A program made the position numbers and the translations under genes. From Methylotenera sp. (lineage in GTDB: Bacteria > Pseudomonadota > Gammaproteobacteria > Burkholderiales > Methylophilaceae), in contig NZ_JAUXOY010000030.1 of assembly GCF_030684185.1 (NCBI RefSeq), positions 1 to 64,000 on the forward strand: a DNA stretch of 64,000 nt, given 5' to 3'. The notes below the pieces were generated by a model. It was not told the DNA's origin. It made no database searches and was given only the letters and a program-made list of their open reading frames with translations. Below are positions 29,692 to 39,577 of this stretch, in pieces. How positions within the stretch are numbered: position 1 is the first letter of the stretch; the number at the start of each line of letters is the position of its first letter.

Positions 29692-30283
29692 CAAGCTTGT
29701 CATTGCCTCAGGTAATAAAGGTAAGCTGCGAGAAATTCAGCACATACTCTCACCTCTGCAAATTGAAATCATCCCGCAATCTGCACTTAATGTTCCTGAA
29801 TGCGAAGAGCCTTTTTGCACGTTCATCGAAAACGCGCTCGCTAAAGCGCGCCATGCCAGTAAACATACCGGCCTGCCGGCTCTCGCGGATGATTCCGGCT
29901 TATGTGTAGATGCCCTGCAAGGTGGGCCAGGCGTGCTTTCTGCACGGTTTGCGGGCGAGCCCAAGTCCGACGAGAATAACAATCAAAAACTACTAGAAGT
30001 CATGGCTAATGAAAAAAACCGTCATGCGCATTTTTACTGTGTGATGGTACTAGTACAGCACGAACACGACCCAGAGCCTCTCATCGCTGAAGGTCTGTGG
30101 GCAGGCGAAATCTTGACTGAATATCGCGGCACAGACGGTTTTGGCTATGACCCGCTTTTTCTTGATGCCAAAACTGGAAAAACTGTCGCTGAACTGCCAC
30201 TGGAAATCAAAAGCCGCATCAGTCATCGTGGGCATGCAATGACAAAATTATTACAAAAACTAGAACGGCTAAGTCATGAATAA
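29684..30283 (+). CDS. rdgB: dITP/XTP pyrophosphatase (HAM1 family)
   Basis: Removes non-canonical purine nucleotides from the pool. 199 aa; N-terminal [15 protein letters not shown], the [24 protein letters not shown] segment and C-terminal GFGYDPLF and SHRGHAM motifs are all family hallmarks. The GTG start at 29684 overlaps the rph stop by 8 bp, so the two are translationally coupled. Confidence 0.96.
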   Translation: MFSKLVIASGNKGKLREIQHILSPLQIEIIPQSALNVPECEEPFCTFIENALAKARHASKHTGLPALADDSGLCVDALQGGPGVLSARFAGEPKSDENNNQKLLEVMANEKNRHAHFYCVMVLVQHEHDPEPLIAEGLWAGEILTEYRGTDGFGYDPLFLDAKTGKTVAELPLEIKSRISHRGHAMTKLLQKLERLSHE

Positions 30284-30506
30284 GCCTAATAACGAAGCAT
30301 GGCCTAGATGGGTGCGGGATGACAACAGCGTTGTTTCCTGCACCGAAAAAGTAAAAGTCATGACTGAGAACTTTGACGAAATCAAACAAATTGCCCAAGA
30401 TGCATTTGAAGACGGGTTGTTGATGGAAGTGAGTGAGGCACAAATGCGTGAGGCACTTCATCATCTTGTTGATGCTTTGGTGAATCCATATCAAAAAAAT
30501 CATTGA
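30276..30506 (+). CDS. Small acidic conserved protein, unknown function
   Basis: 76 aa, soluble, predicted largely helical in its C-terminal two-thirds (FDEIKQIAQDAFEDGLLMEVSEAQMREALHHL); it contains no recognisable domain. The N-terminus has a short PRWVRDD motif. The ATG at 30276 overlaps the rdgB stop and the gene ends 4 bp before hemW, so it is embedded in the rph-rdgB-hemW operon, which supports it being real. No function can be assigned. Confidence 0.7.
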   Translation: MNKPNNEAWPRWVRDDNSVVSCTEKVKVMTENFDEIKQIAQDAFEDGLLMEVSEAQMREALHHLVDALVNPYQKNH

Positions 30507-30510
30507 AATT

Positions 30511-31749
30511 ATGGCGGCGGCAACATTTAGCCCCAAGCCGATTAACAGCATCGCGCCGTTAGCGGGAGAGGCTACTTTATCTGGCCTGACCAATCCTCCC
30601 CCGCTGTCGTTATACATTCACATTCCGTGGTGTGTAAAAAAATGTCCGTATTGCGATTTTAATTCACATGAAAGTCGCCACAAAATTGGTCAAAATCCAG
30701 AAAAAAGCTTCCCGGAATCCGCTTATGTGGATGCGTTGATTGCTGACCTTGAGCTTGCCACGCCCAAAGTATGGGGAAGAAAAATCAAAAGTATATTTTT
30801 TGGTGGTGGTACTCCTAGCTTATTCTCGGCCGAATCTATAGACCGTATTTTAAGTCATGTGCGTATGCTCACGCCGCTGGAGTTTGATGCAGAGGTCACG
30901 CTGGAAGCCAACCCTGGCACTGTAGATGCTGCCAATTTTGTTGGTTATAAACAGGCTGGTGTAAACAGGCTGTCATTAGGCATACAAAGTTTTAATAATG
31001 ACTATTTAAAAGCTTTAGGCCGTATTCACGATAGAGACCAAGCGTTTCAGGCAATAGAACTTGCACTTAAAACTTTTGAGCAAGTAAATTGTGACGTGAT
31101 GTATGGGTTACCAAATCAAAGCTTAAAAGACGCCATGCAAGACGCTCAAACAGCAGTACAGCTAAACCCGGCGCATTTATCGTTTTATCATTTAACGCTA
31201 GAACCCAACACGCCGTTTTACCGTACACCACCCAGCCTGCCAGACGATGACACTAGCAGTGATATGCAGATTGAAATTGAAAAATTGCTAGCGCAACATA
31301 GCTATGAGCATTATGAGACTTCGGCCTTTGCGAAGAAGGGTAAACAAGCCAAACATAACCTGAATTATTGGCAATTTGGCGATTATTTAGGTATCGGTGC
31401 GGGTGCGCACAGCAAATTGAGCTATCACGATAAAATTACCCGCGAAACACGTGCTAAACACCCTAAAGCTTATATGGAACAAGCTTTACAGGGTAAGGCA
31501 ATAGAGCGCAAATGGTCGATTAGTCAAGATGAGCTTGGCTTTGAATTTATGATGAATACATTGCGATTGACTGATGGTGTGCCGTTAGATTTATTTCAGC
31601 AGCGAACTGGTTTGAATATTAAACGGCTAGAAACTGCCATTAAAAAAGCTCAAAGCAAAGGATTATTAATCATTGAGAACGGTAAAATACAGCCAACTTT
31701 GCTGGGGCAACGTTTTTTAAATGAACTGCTTGAGCTGTTTTTAGTTTAA
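30511..31749 (+). CDS. hemW: Radical-SAM heme chaperone
   Basis: 412 aa. The radical-SAM cluster motif CVKKCPYC followed by DFNSH, as in HemW, rather than the HemN oxidase pattern, identifies it as HemW, which delivers heme to respiratory enzymes. The GGGTPS SAM-binding motif is present. The N-terminal 30 residues before the PPPLSLYIHIPWC core are longer than usual, so a later start is possible, though no internal ATG suits. Last gene of the operon; a FimV-like gene converges on it. Confidence 0.93.
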   Translation: MAAATFSPKPINSIAPLAGEATLSGLTNPPPLSLYIHIPWCVKKCPYCDFNSHESRHKIGQNPEKSFPESAYVDALIADLELATPKVWGRKIKSIFFGGGTPSLFSAESIDRILSHVRMLTPLEFDAEVTLEANPGTVDAANFVGYKQAGVNRLSLGIQSFNNDYLKALGRIHDRDQAFQAIELALKTFEQVNCDVMYGLPNQSLKDAMQDAQTAVQLNPAHLSFYHLTLEPNTPFYRTPPSLPDDDTSSDMQIEIEKLLAQHSYEHYETSAFAKKGKQAKHNLNYWQFGDYLGIGAGAHSKLSYHDKITRETRAKHPKAYMEQALQGKAIERKWSISQDELGFEFMMNTLRLTDGVPLDLFQQRTGLNIKRLETAIKKAQSKGLLIIENGKIQPTLLGQRFLNELLELFLV

Positions 31750-31762
31750 CTGAAAAATATCT

Positions 31763-33364
31763 TTAATCGTCATGCGCCAGCTTCTCTCGCACATCTAACA
31801 AGTCACGCAGCAGCATAATTTCTTGCAAGACCTCCAGCCCAAACCCAGCTCGTTCACTATCTCGATTATCAGTTAACAGTGTATCTAAATAAGCCTTTGT
31901 TTCCGCAGATTTTTCTTCGTTCATATCGCAATAAGTCCAAAGTTCGATAATGTGTTCCATGACATGAGGGAACTCTTCTAAACTAGTTGCAACAACCATA
32001 GGTAGCGGTGCGTTATCCCATGTCGGCAGCATTACATTAAAAGTCTGATGCAACTGCTTTGCGTAATCTAAAAATTCTTCTTTTTGATTGGTTTGGCGGT
32101 AAATATCCAACAAAGCTAACCAATGATGCAACGAAGTTTTAGGGGTCGACTGAATCTGTGATTTTAATAGCATAATCGCTTCTCTTTGGCGATTAATATT
32201 GACGTATATTTTGGCTTGCTCCAACACCATATCCCCCTCTGCCTTATTTTTCATAGACATGATTGCATCCAAATCATTGTCCATAATGTCGGCAGATAAC
32301 TCGCTTGGCGTCTGCCTGTTGTCCGCTTCATCAACTGAAGATGTTGCGCTAATGAATTCTTTTTTATCCATGGGCTGCAGACTATCAGCCGTAAAATAGC
32401 TAAATTTTCTCGCCTGCCTACGCCTATAAAGGAACACGGCAAATGCCAGCCCCAACACAAGCATTAATGCGGCAATCTCTAATAAATACCTGGAGAAAAA
32501 CAATTCTTGTTCTTTACTGACAGCTGGCAAGGTAGATGCTGGCGATTTAGCTACTGCTGGTATAGAAACTGACGGATTAACCACTGGTGGTGGAGTGGCT
32601 ATAATTTTTACAGCGTCATCTTTAACCTTAACCTCATCTGGATTCTTTAGTTTATTCGCGACTGCTTCTGTCGCTGGTATTGGTACTGGTACTGCCATTA
32701 AAACAGGGCCATCAGGCAAAGGTTTAGAGATAGTGTCAGGTTCAGGCAGGCTCTGGACTCGCTTTACTTCGACATCAAGCGCCACCATGACTTGCTGTAA
32801 ATGCGCTAATTTTGCATTCAGCTTATCTAAGTCTTGCTTGAGTTTCTCATTTTTCTTCACCAACGCTTCATAATCAGCCTGCATTTCAGGGCTTAGTGCA
32901 AACTTCTCAGCATCCTTAAGGCCATAACTCATATGCAATTTTGGCTGCTTGCCGGCACTTGCTGATTTAGTTGGTGCAGATTTGATTTTTCCGCTATATT
33001 TAGCCAAGGATTTGATATCAGGAATAATAATCAAACTGGCCTGATTAGTCGTGGTGTAAGCGTTCAGATTAGGGCGAATTTCACCGCTAAGCTGCAATGT
33101 TTTTCGAATAAACAAGCGCTGCATTTTTTTGTTTTTTGGATAAAACAAGGCGGCTAAACTTTGAACACTTTCACCAGAAAGTAATGGCCAAGTAATATTG
33201 GTCGATTCCTGATCCGGTGCTGATTCTAATACTTGCAAAGTCGTCTGTTCAGTTGACGATGCATCCTGCAGCATATTTTCAGCGAGCGAAAAATTACTAT
33301 GCATAGCAAGCATGAATGCCAATGCTACGTTAAGTTTTTTGAATTTTTTATCGCTAAAAATCAA
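31763..33364 (-). CDS. FimV-like protein with LysM-like region (second of two)
   Basis: 533 aa: signal peptide (about 1-28), a LysM-like peptidoglycan-binding region (about 58-125, with WPLLSGESVQSLAALFYP), a coiled coil (about 164-200), a Pro-rich linker, one transmembrane segment (about 292-312), and a cytoplasmic FimV-type TPR region (MVLEQAKIYVNINRQREAIMLL, about 378-440). It shares layout with the protein at 16647-18938, but that one keeps the FimV N-terminal domain and this one the LysM-like region. It is 18 bp downstream of argH. A type IV pilus or polarity role is inferred. Confidence 0.75.
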   Translation of the reverse strand: MIFSDKKFKKLNVALAFMLAMHSNFSLAENMLQDASSTEQTTLQVLESAPDQESTNITWPLLSGESVQSLAALFYPKNKKMQRLFIRKTLQLSGEIRPNLNAYTTTNQASLIIIPDIKSLAKYSGKIKSAPTKSASAGKQPKLHMSYGLKDAEKFALSPEMQADYEALVKKNEKLKQDLDKLNAKLAHLQQVMVALDVEVKRVQSLPEPDTISKPLPDGPVLMAVPVPIPATEAVANKLKNPDEVKVKDDAVKIIATPPPVVNPSVSIPAVAKSPASTLPAVSKEQELFFSRYLLEIAALMLVLGLAFAVFLYRRRQARKFSYFTADSLQPMDKKEFISATSSVDEADNRQTPSELSADIMDNDLDAIMSMKNKAEGDMVLEQAKIYVNINRQREAIMLLKSQIQSTPKTSLHHWLALLDIYRQTNQKEEFLDYAKQLHQTFNVMLPTWDNAPLPMVVATSLEEFPHVMEHIIELWTYCDMNEEKSAETKAYLDTLLTDNRDSERAGFGLEVLQEIMLLRDLLDVREKLAHDD

Positions 33365-33382
33365 ATTTTATTGTTCACTTTG

Positions 33383-34786
33383 CTAGTTGATTGATTTTCT
33401 GGCGCGAGCAATCGCCGCTTTTACTTGTGCAGGCGCAGTTCCGCCAATATGATTGCGGCTGTTCAGCGAGCCTTCCAGCGTTAGTACGGCATAGACATCA
33501 TCACTGATTTCTGAAGCAAAATGTTGCAAGCTTGCTAACGGCAAATCACTTAAATCTACTTTTTTATCAACCGCGTAACGCACGGCTAATGCCACAACTT
33601 CATGCGCATCTCTAAAAGGCATGCCCTTTTTAACCAGATAATCCGCTAAATCCGTGGCAGTAGCAAAACCTTCACTCGCTGCCTGGCGCATGTTTTCCTT
33701 GTTTACGGTAATGCCACGCATCATATCTGCGTAAATTTCCAAAGTCACAAGCAAAGTATCGGCCGTATCAAACAGCGGCTCTTTATCTTCTTGATTATCT
33801 TTGTTATAAGCAAGCGGCTGGCCTTTCATTAAGGTAAGCAATGCCGTTAAATGCCCATAGACTCGTCCCGTTTTTCCGCGCACCAGTTCTGGCACATCGG
33901 GGTTCTTTTTTTGCGGCATAATTGATGAGCCAGTACAAAACCTATCTGCAATGTCAATAAAAGCGAATCTTGGCGAACTCCAGAGAATCAGTTCTTCAGA
34001 TAATCTGGATAGATGCGTCATGACCAATGATGCTGCAAAGGTAAATTCAATGGCAAAATCTCGGTCAGAAACCGCGTCTAATGAATTTTCGCAAACACCG
34101 TCAAAATCTAATTTTTTCGCAACCAGCTCGCGGTCTATCGGATAACTAGTCCCTGCTAACGCCGCTGCACCCAATGGGAGTTTATTGATGCGTTTTCTAC
34201 AATCAACAAAACGCTCTGTGTCACGCTTGAGCATTTCAACATAGGCCATTAAATGATGGCCAAGCGTCACTGGCTGCGCTACCTGCAAATGCGTAAATCC
34301 TGGCATTACAGTGTCATAATGCGCTTCTGCCAAATCTAACAAACTAAGCTGTAGTTTTTTTAAGCCCAGAATCACGTCATCTGCAGTTGCTCGTAACCAC
34401 AACCTTACATCAGTTGCCACTTGGTCATTGCGGCTTCTGCCAGTATGTAAGCGCTTACCTGCGTCGCCGATTTTATCAGTCAGGCGCTTTTCAATGTTTA
34501 AATGTACATCTTCCAAATCTAATAGCCATTCAAACTGACCCGCCTCGATTTCTAGCAATATTTCAGCTAAACCAGCTTCAATCGCATTAACATCATCCAG
34601 GCTGATGATTTTTTGTGCGCCTAACATTTGCGCATGCGCAATGGAGCCTTGAATATCGAATACCGCCAAACGCTGATCAAACCCGACTGAAGCTGTATAT
34701 TTTTTCACCAAATCGGCAACTGGCTCGTTAAATCGACCTGACCAACTGGAATTTTTTTTATTAAGAGCACTTTCTTTTTGTGTCAC
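33383..34786 (-). CDS. argH: Argininosuccinate lyase
   Basis: Splits argininosuccinate into arginine and fumarate, the last step of arginine synthesis. 467 aa with the signature [12 protein letters not shown] and [13 protein letters not shown]. Divergent from algZ, the conserved arrangement in betaproteobacteria and pseudomonads. Confidence 0.97.
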   Translation of the reverse strand: MTQKESALNKKNSSWSGRFNEPVADLVKKYTASVGFDQRLAVFDIQGSIAHAQMLGAQKIISLDDVNAIEAGLAEILLEIEAGQFEWLLDLEDVHLNIEKRLTDKIGDAGKRLHTGRSRNDQVATDVRLWLRATADDVILGLKKLQLSLLDLAEAHYDTVMPGFTHLQVAQPVTLGHHLMAYVEMLKRDTERFVDCRKRINKLPLGAAALAGTSYPIDRELVAKKLDFDGVCENSLDAVSDRDFAIEFTFAASLVMTHLSRLSEELILWSSPRFAFIDIADRFCTGSSIMPQKKNPDVPELVRGKTGRVYGHLTALLTLMKGQPLAYNKDNQEDKEPLFDTADTLLVTLEIYADMMRGITVNKENMRQAASEGFATATDLADYLVKKGMPFRDAHEVVALAVRYAVDKKVDLSDLPLASLQHFASEISDDVYAVLTLEGSLNSRNHIGGTAPAQVKAAIARARKSIN

Positions 34787-34885
34787 TATAGATTTCTCGT
34801 TTAATCGTTATTTTTGTAATTCAAGTTTGAAATTGCCTTTTTGCCATTTTTTGCGCAATTATCAAAATATTGTTTTAATAATAAT

Positions 34886-34904
34886 ATACTTATATGATAA
34901 GTAT
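34886..34904. promoter_or_regulatory. Perfect palindrome between argH and algZ
   Basis: ATACTTAT-ATG-ATAAGTAT, an 8-bp inverted repeat with a 3-bp centre in the 165-bp divergent spacer. A TATAAT at 34902-34907 overlaps its right arm. A protein-binding operator is possible. The binding protein is unknown, and AT-rich palindromes of this length can arise by chance. Confidence 0.4.
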
Positions 34905-34951
34905 AATGCAAAACACAATGACATCGATGCAGTCCAACACAAAAACTGAGC

Positions 34952-35944
34952 ATGAGAAAATCTAACAGATTGCCAAATATGCGTAATTTGGGCGTTAACT
35001 TACGCATATTAGTCATCGTCAACGCTGCACTAGCCCTAGCTGCTATGTTACTCAGCAGCAGCTTGATTGATTTTTCAATTCTCATTACATCGATCTCCGC
35101 CATAGCGCAGCCTATGCTACTGACATGCCTATTGTTACTCTATGTAAGCTATCCTTTACTCGTTAAAATAAGTTACAGGCAGGGTATTACAGCAATTCTC
35201 TTGATAATACTATTCACCTGCAGCAGTGTGTATTGGCTGATTTCGCAGTTAATGATATTTAACAATTTGCCTAGCAGTTCACGCACGCTTTTTTATGTAT
35301 TTATTGTAAGTGTAATTACCTTGTATTACTTTAACCTGCAACAACGCGCCTATTCACCCGCAATTGATGAGGCGAGACTACAAGCACTACAAGCGCGAAT
35401 TCGGCCACACTTTTTATTTAACTGCATCAATGCAGTGCTGTCACTAATTCGCAGCCAGCCTAAGCAAGCTGAAGCGGCCTTAGAAGATATGGCGGATTTA
35501 TTTCGCGTGCTTATGGCAGATAACCGGGATTTAGTTCCGCTAGCGCAAGAAATCGCGTTATGCAGACAATACTTAGCGCTTGAAAAACTGCGTCTGGACG
35601 AACGACTGATCATTGAATGGAAAATAGATGACATGCCGCCAGATGCTCTTATACCGCCGCTGTTATTACAACCATTAATTGAAAATGCGGTATATCACGG
35701 CATTGAACCCTTGGCAACCGGCGGCAAAATTACCATCCAGATCTATACCAAACGCAATGAAGTACATTTAATTTTGAGCAACCCTTATAGTGTGAAAAGT
35801 ACGCGGCATATTGGCAGCCAAATGGCGCTTAAGAACATTAAAGAGCGCTTAACTTTACATTTTGACCTTGAAGCTTCACTAAAAAGCAGCCTGTCAAATG
35901 GTGAATATCAAGTGCACATTACTTTGCCGCATACGACGAAATGA
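34952..35944 (+). CDS. algZ: LytS/AlgZ-type sensor histidine kinase
   Basis: 330 aa: four predicted transmembrane segments in the first ~130 residues, then a His_kinase domain with the phosphoacceptor in RPHFLFNCINAVLSLIR (H153) and an ATPase domain (PPLLLQPLIENAVYHGIEP). It lacks the LytS 5TM or GAF sensor. It is coupled to the response regulator by an ATGA overlap. In Pseudomonas the homologous pair controls alginate and twitching motility. The stimulus here is unknown. FimV-like proteins encoded nearby make a surface-motility link attractive but unproven. Confidence 0.88.
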   Translation: MRKSNRLPNMRNLGVNLRILVIVNAALALAAMLLSSSLIDFSILITSISAIAQPMLLTCLLLLYVSYPLLVKISYRQGITAILLIILFTCSSVYWLISQLMIFNNLPSSSRTLFYVFIVSVITLYYFNLQQRAYSPAIDEARLQALQARIRPHFLFNCINAVLSLIRSQPKQAEAALEDMADLFRVLMADNRDLVPLAQEIALCRQYLALEKLRLDERLIIEWKIDDMPPDALIPPLLLQPLIENAVYHGIEPLATGGKITIQIYTKRNEVHLILSNPYSVKSTRHIGSQMALKNIKERLTLHFDLEASLKSSLSNGEYQVHITLPHTTK

Positions 35945-36699
35945 CCAATGCGCTCAAACTATTAATTGCAGATGACGAAGCGCCGGCGCGCAACCGTCTA
36001 CGTGAGCTTTTAAGCGAGATGAGTCATATAAATATTGTTGCAGAAGCAAAAAATGGACAAGAAGTGCTAAACCTAGCCAGCAACTACCAGCCCGACATTG
36101 TGTTACTGGACATTCGCATGCCAGGCATTGACGGCATTGAGGCGGCTCAGCATTTGCAGAAAATGGCAAAACCGCCAGCAGTGATTTTTACCACGGCATA
36201 CGATAGCTATGCCATGCAGGCCTTCGACATGAATGCGGTGGATTATTTATTAAAGCCAATCCGTATCGAGCGCCTGCAAACGGCCCTGCATAAAGCACGC
36301 GCCTTATTACCTAAGCAGCTCGAAGCACTTCTAACATTTAGCCCGCAGAAAACGCATTTTAGCATCACAGAGCGTGGTCGTATTTTATTAATACCAGTTG
36401 CTGATGTGATTTATTTACGGGCTGAGCTTAAGTACATCACCGTGCGTACCGCCGAAAAGGAATATATTTTGGAAGAATCCCTGAATAATTTAGAGCAAGA
36501 ATTCGGCAATATTTTTATCCGTTTGCACCGTAATTGTTTGGTGGCTAAAGCTTATATTTTAGGCTACGAAAAACGTTATCAAGAATTCAATGAAGAAGGC
36601 AATAAAAGCACTGAAAAACACTGGGTAGCCTTATTAAAAAACACCAGCGAAACCATTGCGGTCAGTCGTCGCCAACAACACTTGATCCGCACGACTTAA
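35941..36699 (+). CDS. algR: LytTR-family response regulator
   Basis: 252 aa: receiver domain with acidic pocket (DDE at 11-13) and phosphoacceptor D57 (VLLDIRMPG), switch Thr and K (KPIR), then a C-terminal LytTR DNA-binding domain (about 145-250; DVIYLRAELKYITVRT and FIRLHRNCLVA). Start overlaps the algZ stop by 4 bp. Position upstream of hemC matches the algZR-hemCD order of pseudomonads. Confidence 0.92.
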   Translation: MTNALKLLIADDEAPARNRLRELLSEMSHINIVAEAKNGQEVLNLASNYQPDIVLLDIRMPGIDGIEAAQHLQKMAKPPAVIFTTAYDSYAMQAFDMNAVDYLLKPIRIERLQTALHKARALLPKQLEALLTFSPQKTHFSITERGRILLIPVADVIYLRAELKYITVRTAEKEYILEESLNNLEQEFGNIFIRLHRNCLVAKAYILGYEKRYQEFNEEGNKSTEKHWVALLKNTSETIAVSRRQQHLIRTT

Positions 36700-36761
36700 A
36701 AGCTAAATCTTTGCTTGTGTTAAAATAAAACATCTTAAATTAAATCACACTTTCTCAGCTC

Positions 36762-37733
36762 ATGACCATTTCCAGTGCATTAAGCTCATCCTCTACCACC
36801 CAAGCTCTTGGCAAGCTCGTTATTGCCTCACGCGAAAGTCCGCTTGCGATGTGGCAAGCACTCCATATTCAAAGTCGCTTACAAGCACTTTATCCAGAAA
36901 CCATCGTTGAGATTCTAGGCATGACCACGACTGGGGACCAGATTTTAGATACCCCTTTAGCCAAGGTTGGGGGTAAAGGTTTGTTTGTAAAAGAACTAGA
37001 AATGGCTTTAGCAGATGGTCGCGCTGATTTAGCGGTGCACAGTATGAAAGATGTACCGATGAACTTGCCAGAAGGTTTCATGCTCGTAGCGACAGCTGAA
37101 AGGGAAGACCCGCGTGACGCTTTTGTTTCCAATGACTTTGCGTCATTAGAAGACTTACCTTTAGGCAGCATCGTTGGCACATCAAGCCTCCGCCGCCAAA
37201 GCCAGCTTCAAGCGCGTTTGCCTCATTTAAAAATCGAATCTTTACGCGGCAATCTGCAAACCCGGCTTCGTAAGCTTGATGAAGGCCAATATGACGCGAT
37301 CATACTCGCTGCTGCCGGCTTGATTCGACTCGGACTTGGTGCACGCATTCGTGACGTGATTGCGCCCGAGCTTAGCATTCCAGCAGTAGGCCAAGGTGCA
37401 TTGGGCATTGAAATAAACGCTAACCGCCCTGATTTGATAGCAATTCTTGCGCCTTTAAATCACCCCGATACGCAAGTATGCGTTGAAGCAGAGCGCGCAA
37501 TGAGTCGTGCCCTTGCCGGTAGCTGTACTGTGCCACTTGGTGCCTATGCCACATGCGAAGCTGATCACATTAGCATCACAGGTTTTGTTGCGAGTGTAGA
37601 TGGCAAGCAGATGCTTATTGAAACCGCGAGTGGTAATAGAAATCAAGCAGATGCTTTGGGAAAAGCATTAGCAAATCAACTGCTGGCAAAAGGTGCAGAC
37701 GAAATATTATCAGCACTAGATGGCCATAAATAA
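36762..37733 (+). CDS. hemC: Porphobilinogen deaminase (hydroxymethylbilane synthase)
   Basis: Links four porphobilinogens into hydroxymethylbilane. 323 aa with the [13 protein letters not shown] start, the HSMKDVP motif, and the dipyrromethane-cofactor cysteine in [12 protein letters not shown]. First gene of hemC-hemD-hemX-hemY. Confidence 0.97.
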   Translation: MTISSALSSSSTTQALGKLVIASRESPLAMWQALHIQSRLQALYPETIVEILGMTTTGDQILDTPLAKVGGKGLFVKELEMALADGRADLAVHSMKDVPMNLPEGFMLVATAEREDPRDAFVSNDFASLEDLPLGSIVGTSSLRRQSQLQARLPHLKIESLRGNLQTRLRKLDEGQYDAIILAAAGLIRLGLGARIRDVIAPELSIPAVGQGALGIEINANRPDLIAILAPLNHPDTQVCVEAERAMSRALAGSCTVPLGAYATCEADHISITGFVASVDGKQMLIETASGNRNQADALGKALANQLLAKGADEILSALDGHK

Positions 37734-37756
37734 ACACATGCACACAGAAAAACTTC

Positions 37757-38530
37757 ATGGCTGATGACTTGTTAAATGGGCTGCACGTCGCGGTCACCCG
37801 TCCTGTAGATCAGGCGACTAGTATATGTGAAGCGATTCACCATCATGGCGGAAAGGCCACTTTATTTCCGCTATTAGCCATTTCACCTCTGCAGGATTAT
37901 AGTGAATTTGAGCAAACGATTGCTTCACTTGAAACGGCTGATTGGGCAATATTTATAAGCACAAACGCCGTGGATAACGCCCTACCCAGAATAATCAAGA
38001 AATTCGGCAATGTGCCCAGAAACCTTAAGTTTGCTGCAATTGGCCATCAAACCGCCAGAGAACTTGCGCTTTATGGTATTCACGACATACTCACACCGCA
38101 CACACGTTTCGATAGTGAAACGCTACTTGCTTTAGGCGAAATGCATGATGTTGCCAACGAAACGGTCGTTATTTTTCGCGGAGTTGGTGGACGTGACGTA
38201 ATGGCGGATACACTGAAATCACGCGGTGCAAACGTGATTTTTGCAGAATGTTATCGCCGAATCAACCCGCAAACTGATGCACAATCACTCAATAACCTTT
38301 GGCATCAAGATCAGCTGGACGCTGTGATAGTCACCAGTAGCGAGGCTATGCGTAATTTGCTGGACATGGCCGGAGAATCTGAATGGCTTCGACACGTCAC
38401 ACTATGTGTCAATCACGCTAGAATCGCTGAATTACCGCTACAATTTGGCTTTAAAGTCCTGGTGACTGATGCGCCTGGCGATGACGCGATGATAAAATGC
38501 TTATCACAAGTGGTAAATAAACATGGCTGA
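37757..38530 (+). CDS. hemD: Uroporphyrinogen-III synthase
   Basis: Cyclises hydroxymethylbilane with ring D inversion. 257 aa, weakly conserved as usual for the family. Recognised from LHVAVTRPVDQA at the N-terminus, IFISTNAVDNALP, and VIVTSSEAMRNLL, and from position between hemC and hemX. It overlaps hemX by 8 bp. Confidence 0.93.
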   Translation: MADDLLNGLHVAVTRPVDQATSICEAIHHHGGKATLFPLLAISPLQDYSEFEQTIASLETADWAIFISTNAVDNALPRIIKKFGNVPRNLKFAAIGHQTARELALYGIHDILTPHTRFDSETLLALGEMHDVANETVVIFRGVGGRDVMADTLKSRGANVIFAECYRRINPQTDAQSLNNLWHQDQLDAVIVTSSEAMRNLLDMAGESEWLRHVTLCVNHARIAELPLQFGFKVLVTDAPGDDAMIKCLSQVVNKHG

Positions 38531-39563
38531 AGAAATTAAAATGGAAATCTCAGACAGACGTAAGCCTTCACTATTCTCCAACACTGCACTGATACTAGTT
38601 GTGATAGCGTTATTTACACTCGCCTGGCAATGGGTAAGCACACGCCAGAGATTTAACGAAGTTGAAAAATCACTCAGCCAAAAACTTGAAACCTATCAGG
38701 CACTCAACCAACAAAGCCTAGCACTCGCAAAACAGGCTGAGGAGCGAAGTACGCTAGCCAATGCACGCACAGTACTTTTAGAGCAAAAATTAGGGGAATC
38801 CCGCGATCAGCAAGAGGTGTTACAAACGCTATACGATCAGCTGGCAGAAAATCGCGAAGCTACCGCAGTGGCTGAAGTTGAGCAGCTTTTAACCATCGCC
38901 AACCAGCAATTGCAACTTGTAGGCAATGTAAAATCTGCATTATTAGCATTGCAGGCTGCGGATAAGCGCCTGGAACCACTCAATTTACCAAGAGCAAATC
39001 AATTACGGGAGACGCTCGCGCTTGAAATTAAAAACTTGCGTACTTTACCGCAAGTGGATGTGGTGAGCATGAGCGCCCAACTGGAAAGTTTAGCCAATTT
39101 ATGTGCTAGCCTGCCTTTGATTAGTGAGCGCCAACCAACCCTGAATGCTAAAGCCGCACTACAAAGCTCATCTAAAACCGCTCACTTAAACGCCTTGCAA
39201 AAAGTAGCCTATCCGATTTGGGATGACATAAAAAACCTGGTAACAATAGAACGCATCGACAAACCAGAACCACCGCTACTCTCTGCCGACCACGCATTTT
39301 ATTTGCGCGAAAACTTAAAGCTAAGATTACTCACCACCAGGATTGCCTTACTACAGCATGATGAAGCAAGCTACAAAGCCGACTTAGCCACTATTACTGC
39401 ATGGATCAATCAGTATTTTGATGCTAAACACCCTAACGCCATTCAGGCGTTCAGTATACTTAAAAAACTTTCCGGCAATAACATTAGCATTGAATTGCCG
39501 CAGCTCACAGAAAGCATTTCTGCGGTTAATCGTTACAAATTGAGCCTTGAACAAAGCGACTAG
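38523..39563 (+). CDS. hemX: HemX-like inner-membrane protein
   Basis: 346 aa: one N-terminal transmembrane segment (about residues 18-38), a coiled coil (about 45-115) and a helical periplasmic domain of the HemX/DUF513 family. Although often annotated as uroporphyrinogen-III C-methyltransferase, no SAM-dependent methylase domain is present. Role in heme supply is unclear. It is translationally coupled to hemD (8-bp overlap) and followed by hemY at 14 bp. Confidence 0.85.
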   Translation: MAEEIKMEISDRRKPSLFSNTALILVVIALFTLAWQWVSTRQRFNEVEKSLSQKLETYQALNQQSLALAKQAEERSTLANARTVLLEQKLGESRDQQEVLQTLYDQLAENREATAVAEVEQLLTIANQQLQLVGNVKSALLALQAADKRLEPLNLPRANQLRETLALEIKNLRTLPQVDVVSMSAQLESLANLCASLPLISERQPTLNAKAALQSSSKTAHLNALQKVAYPIWDDIKNLVTIERIDKPEPPLLSADHAFYLRENLKLRLLTTRIALLQHDEASYKADLATITAWINQYFDAKHPNAIQAFSILKKLSGNNISIELPQLTESISAVNRYKLSLEQSD

Positions 39564-39577
39564 GATTTGTTATAAAC

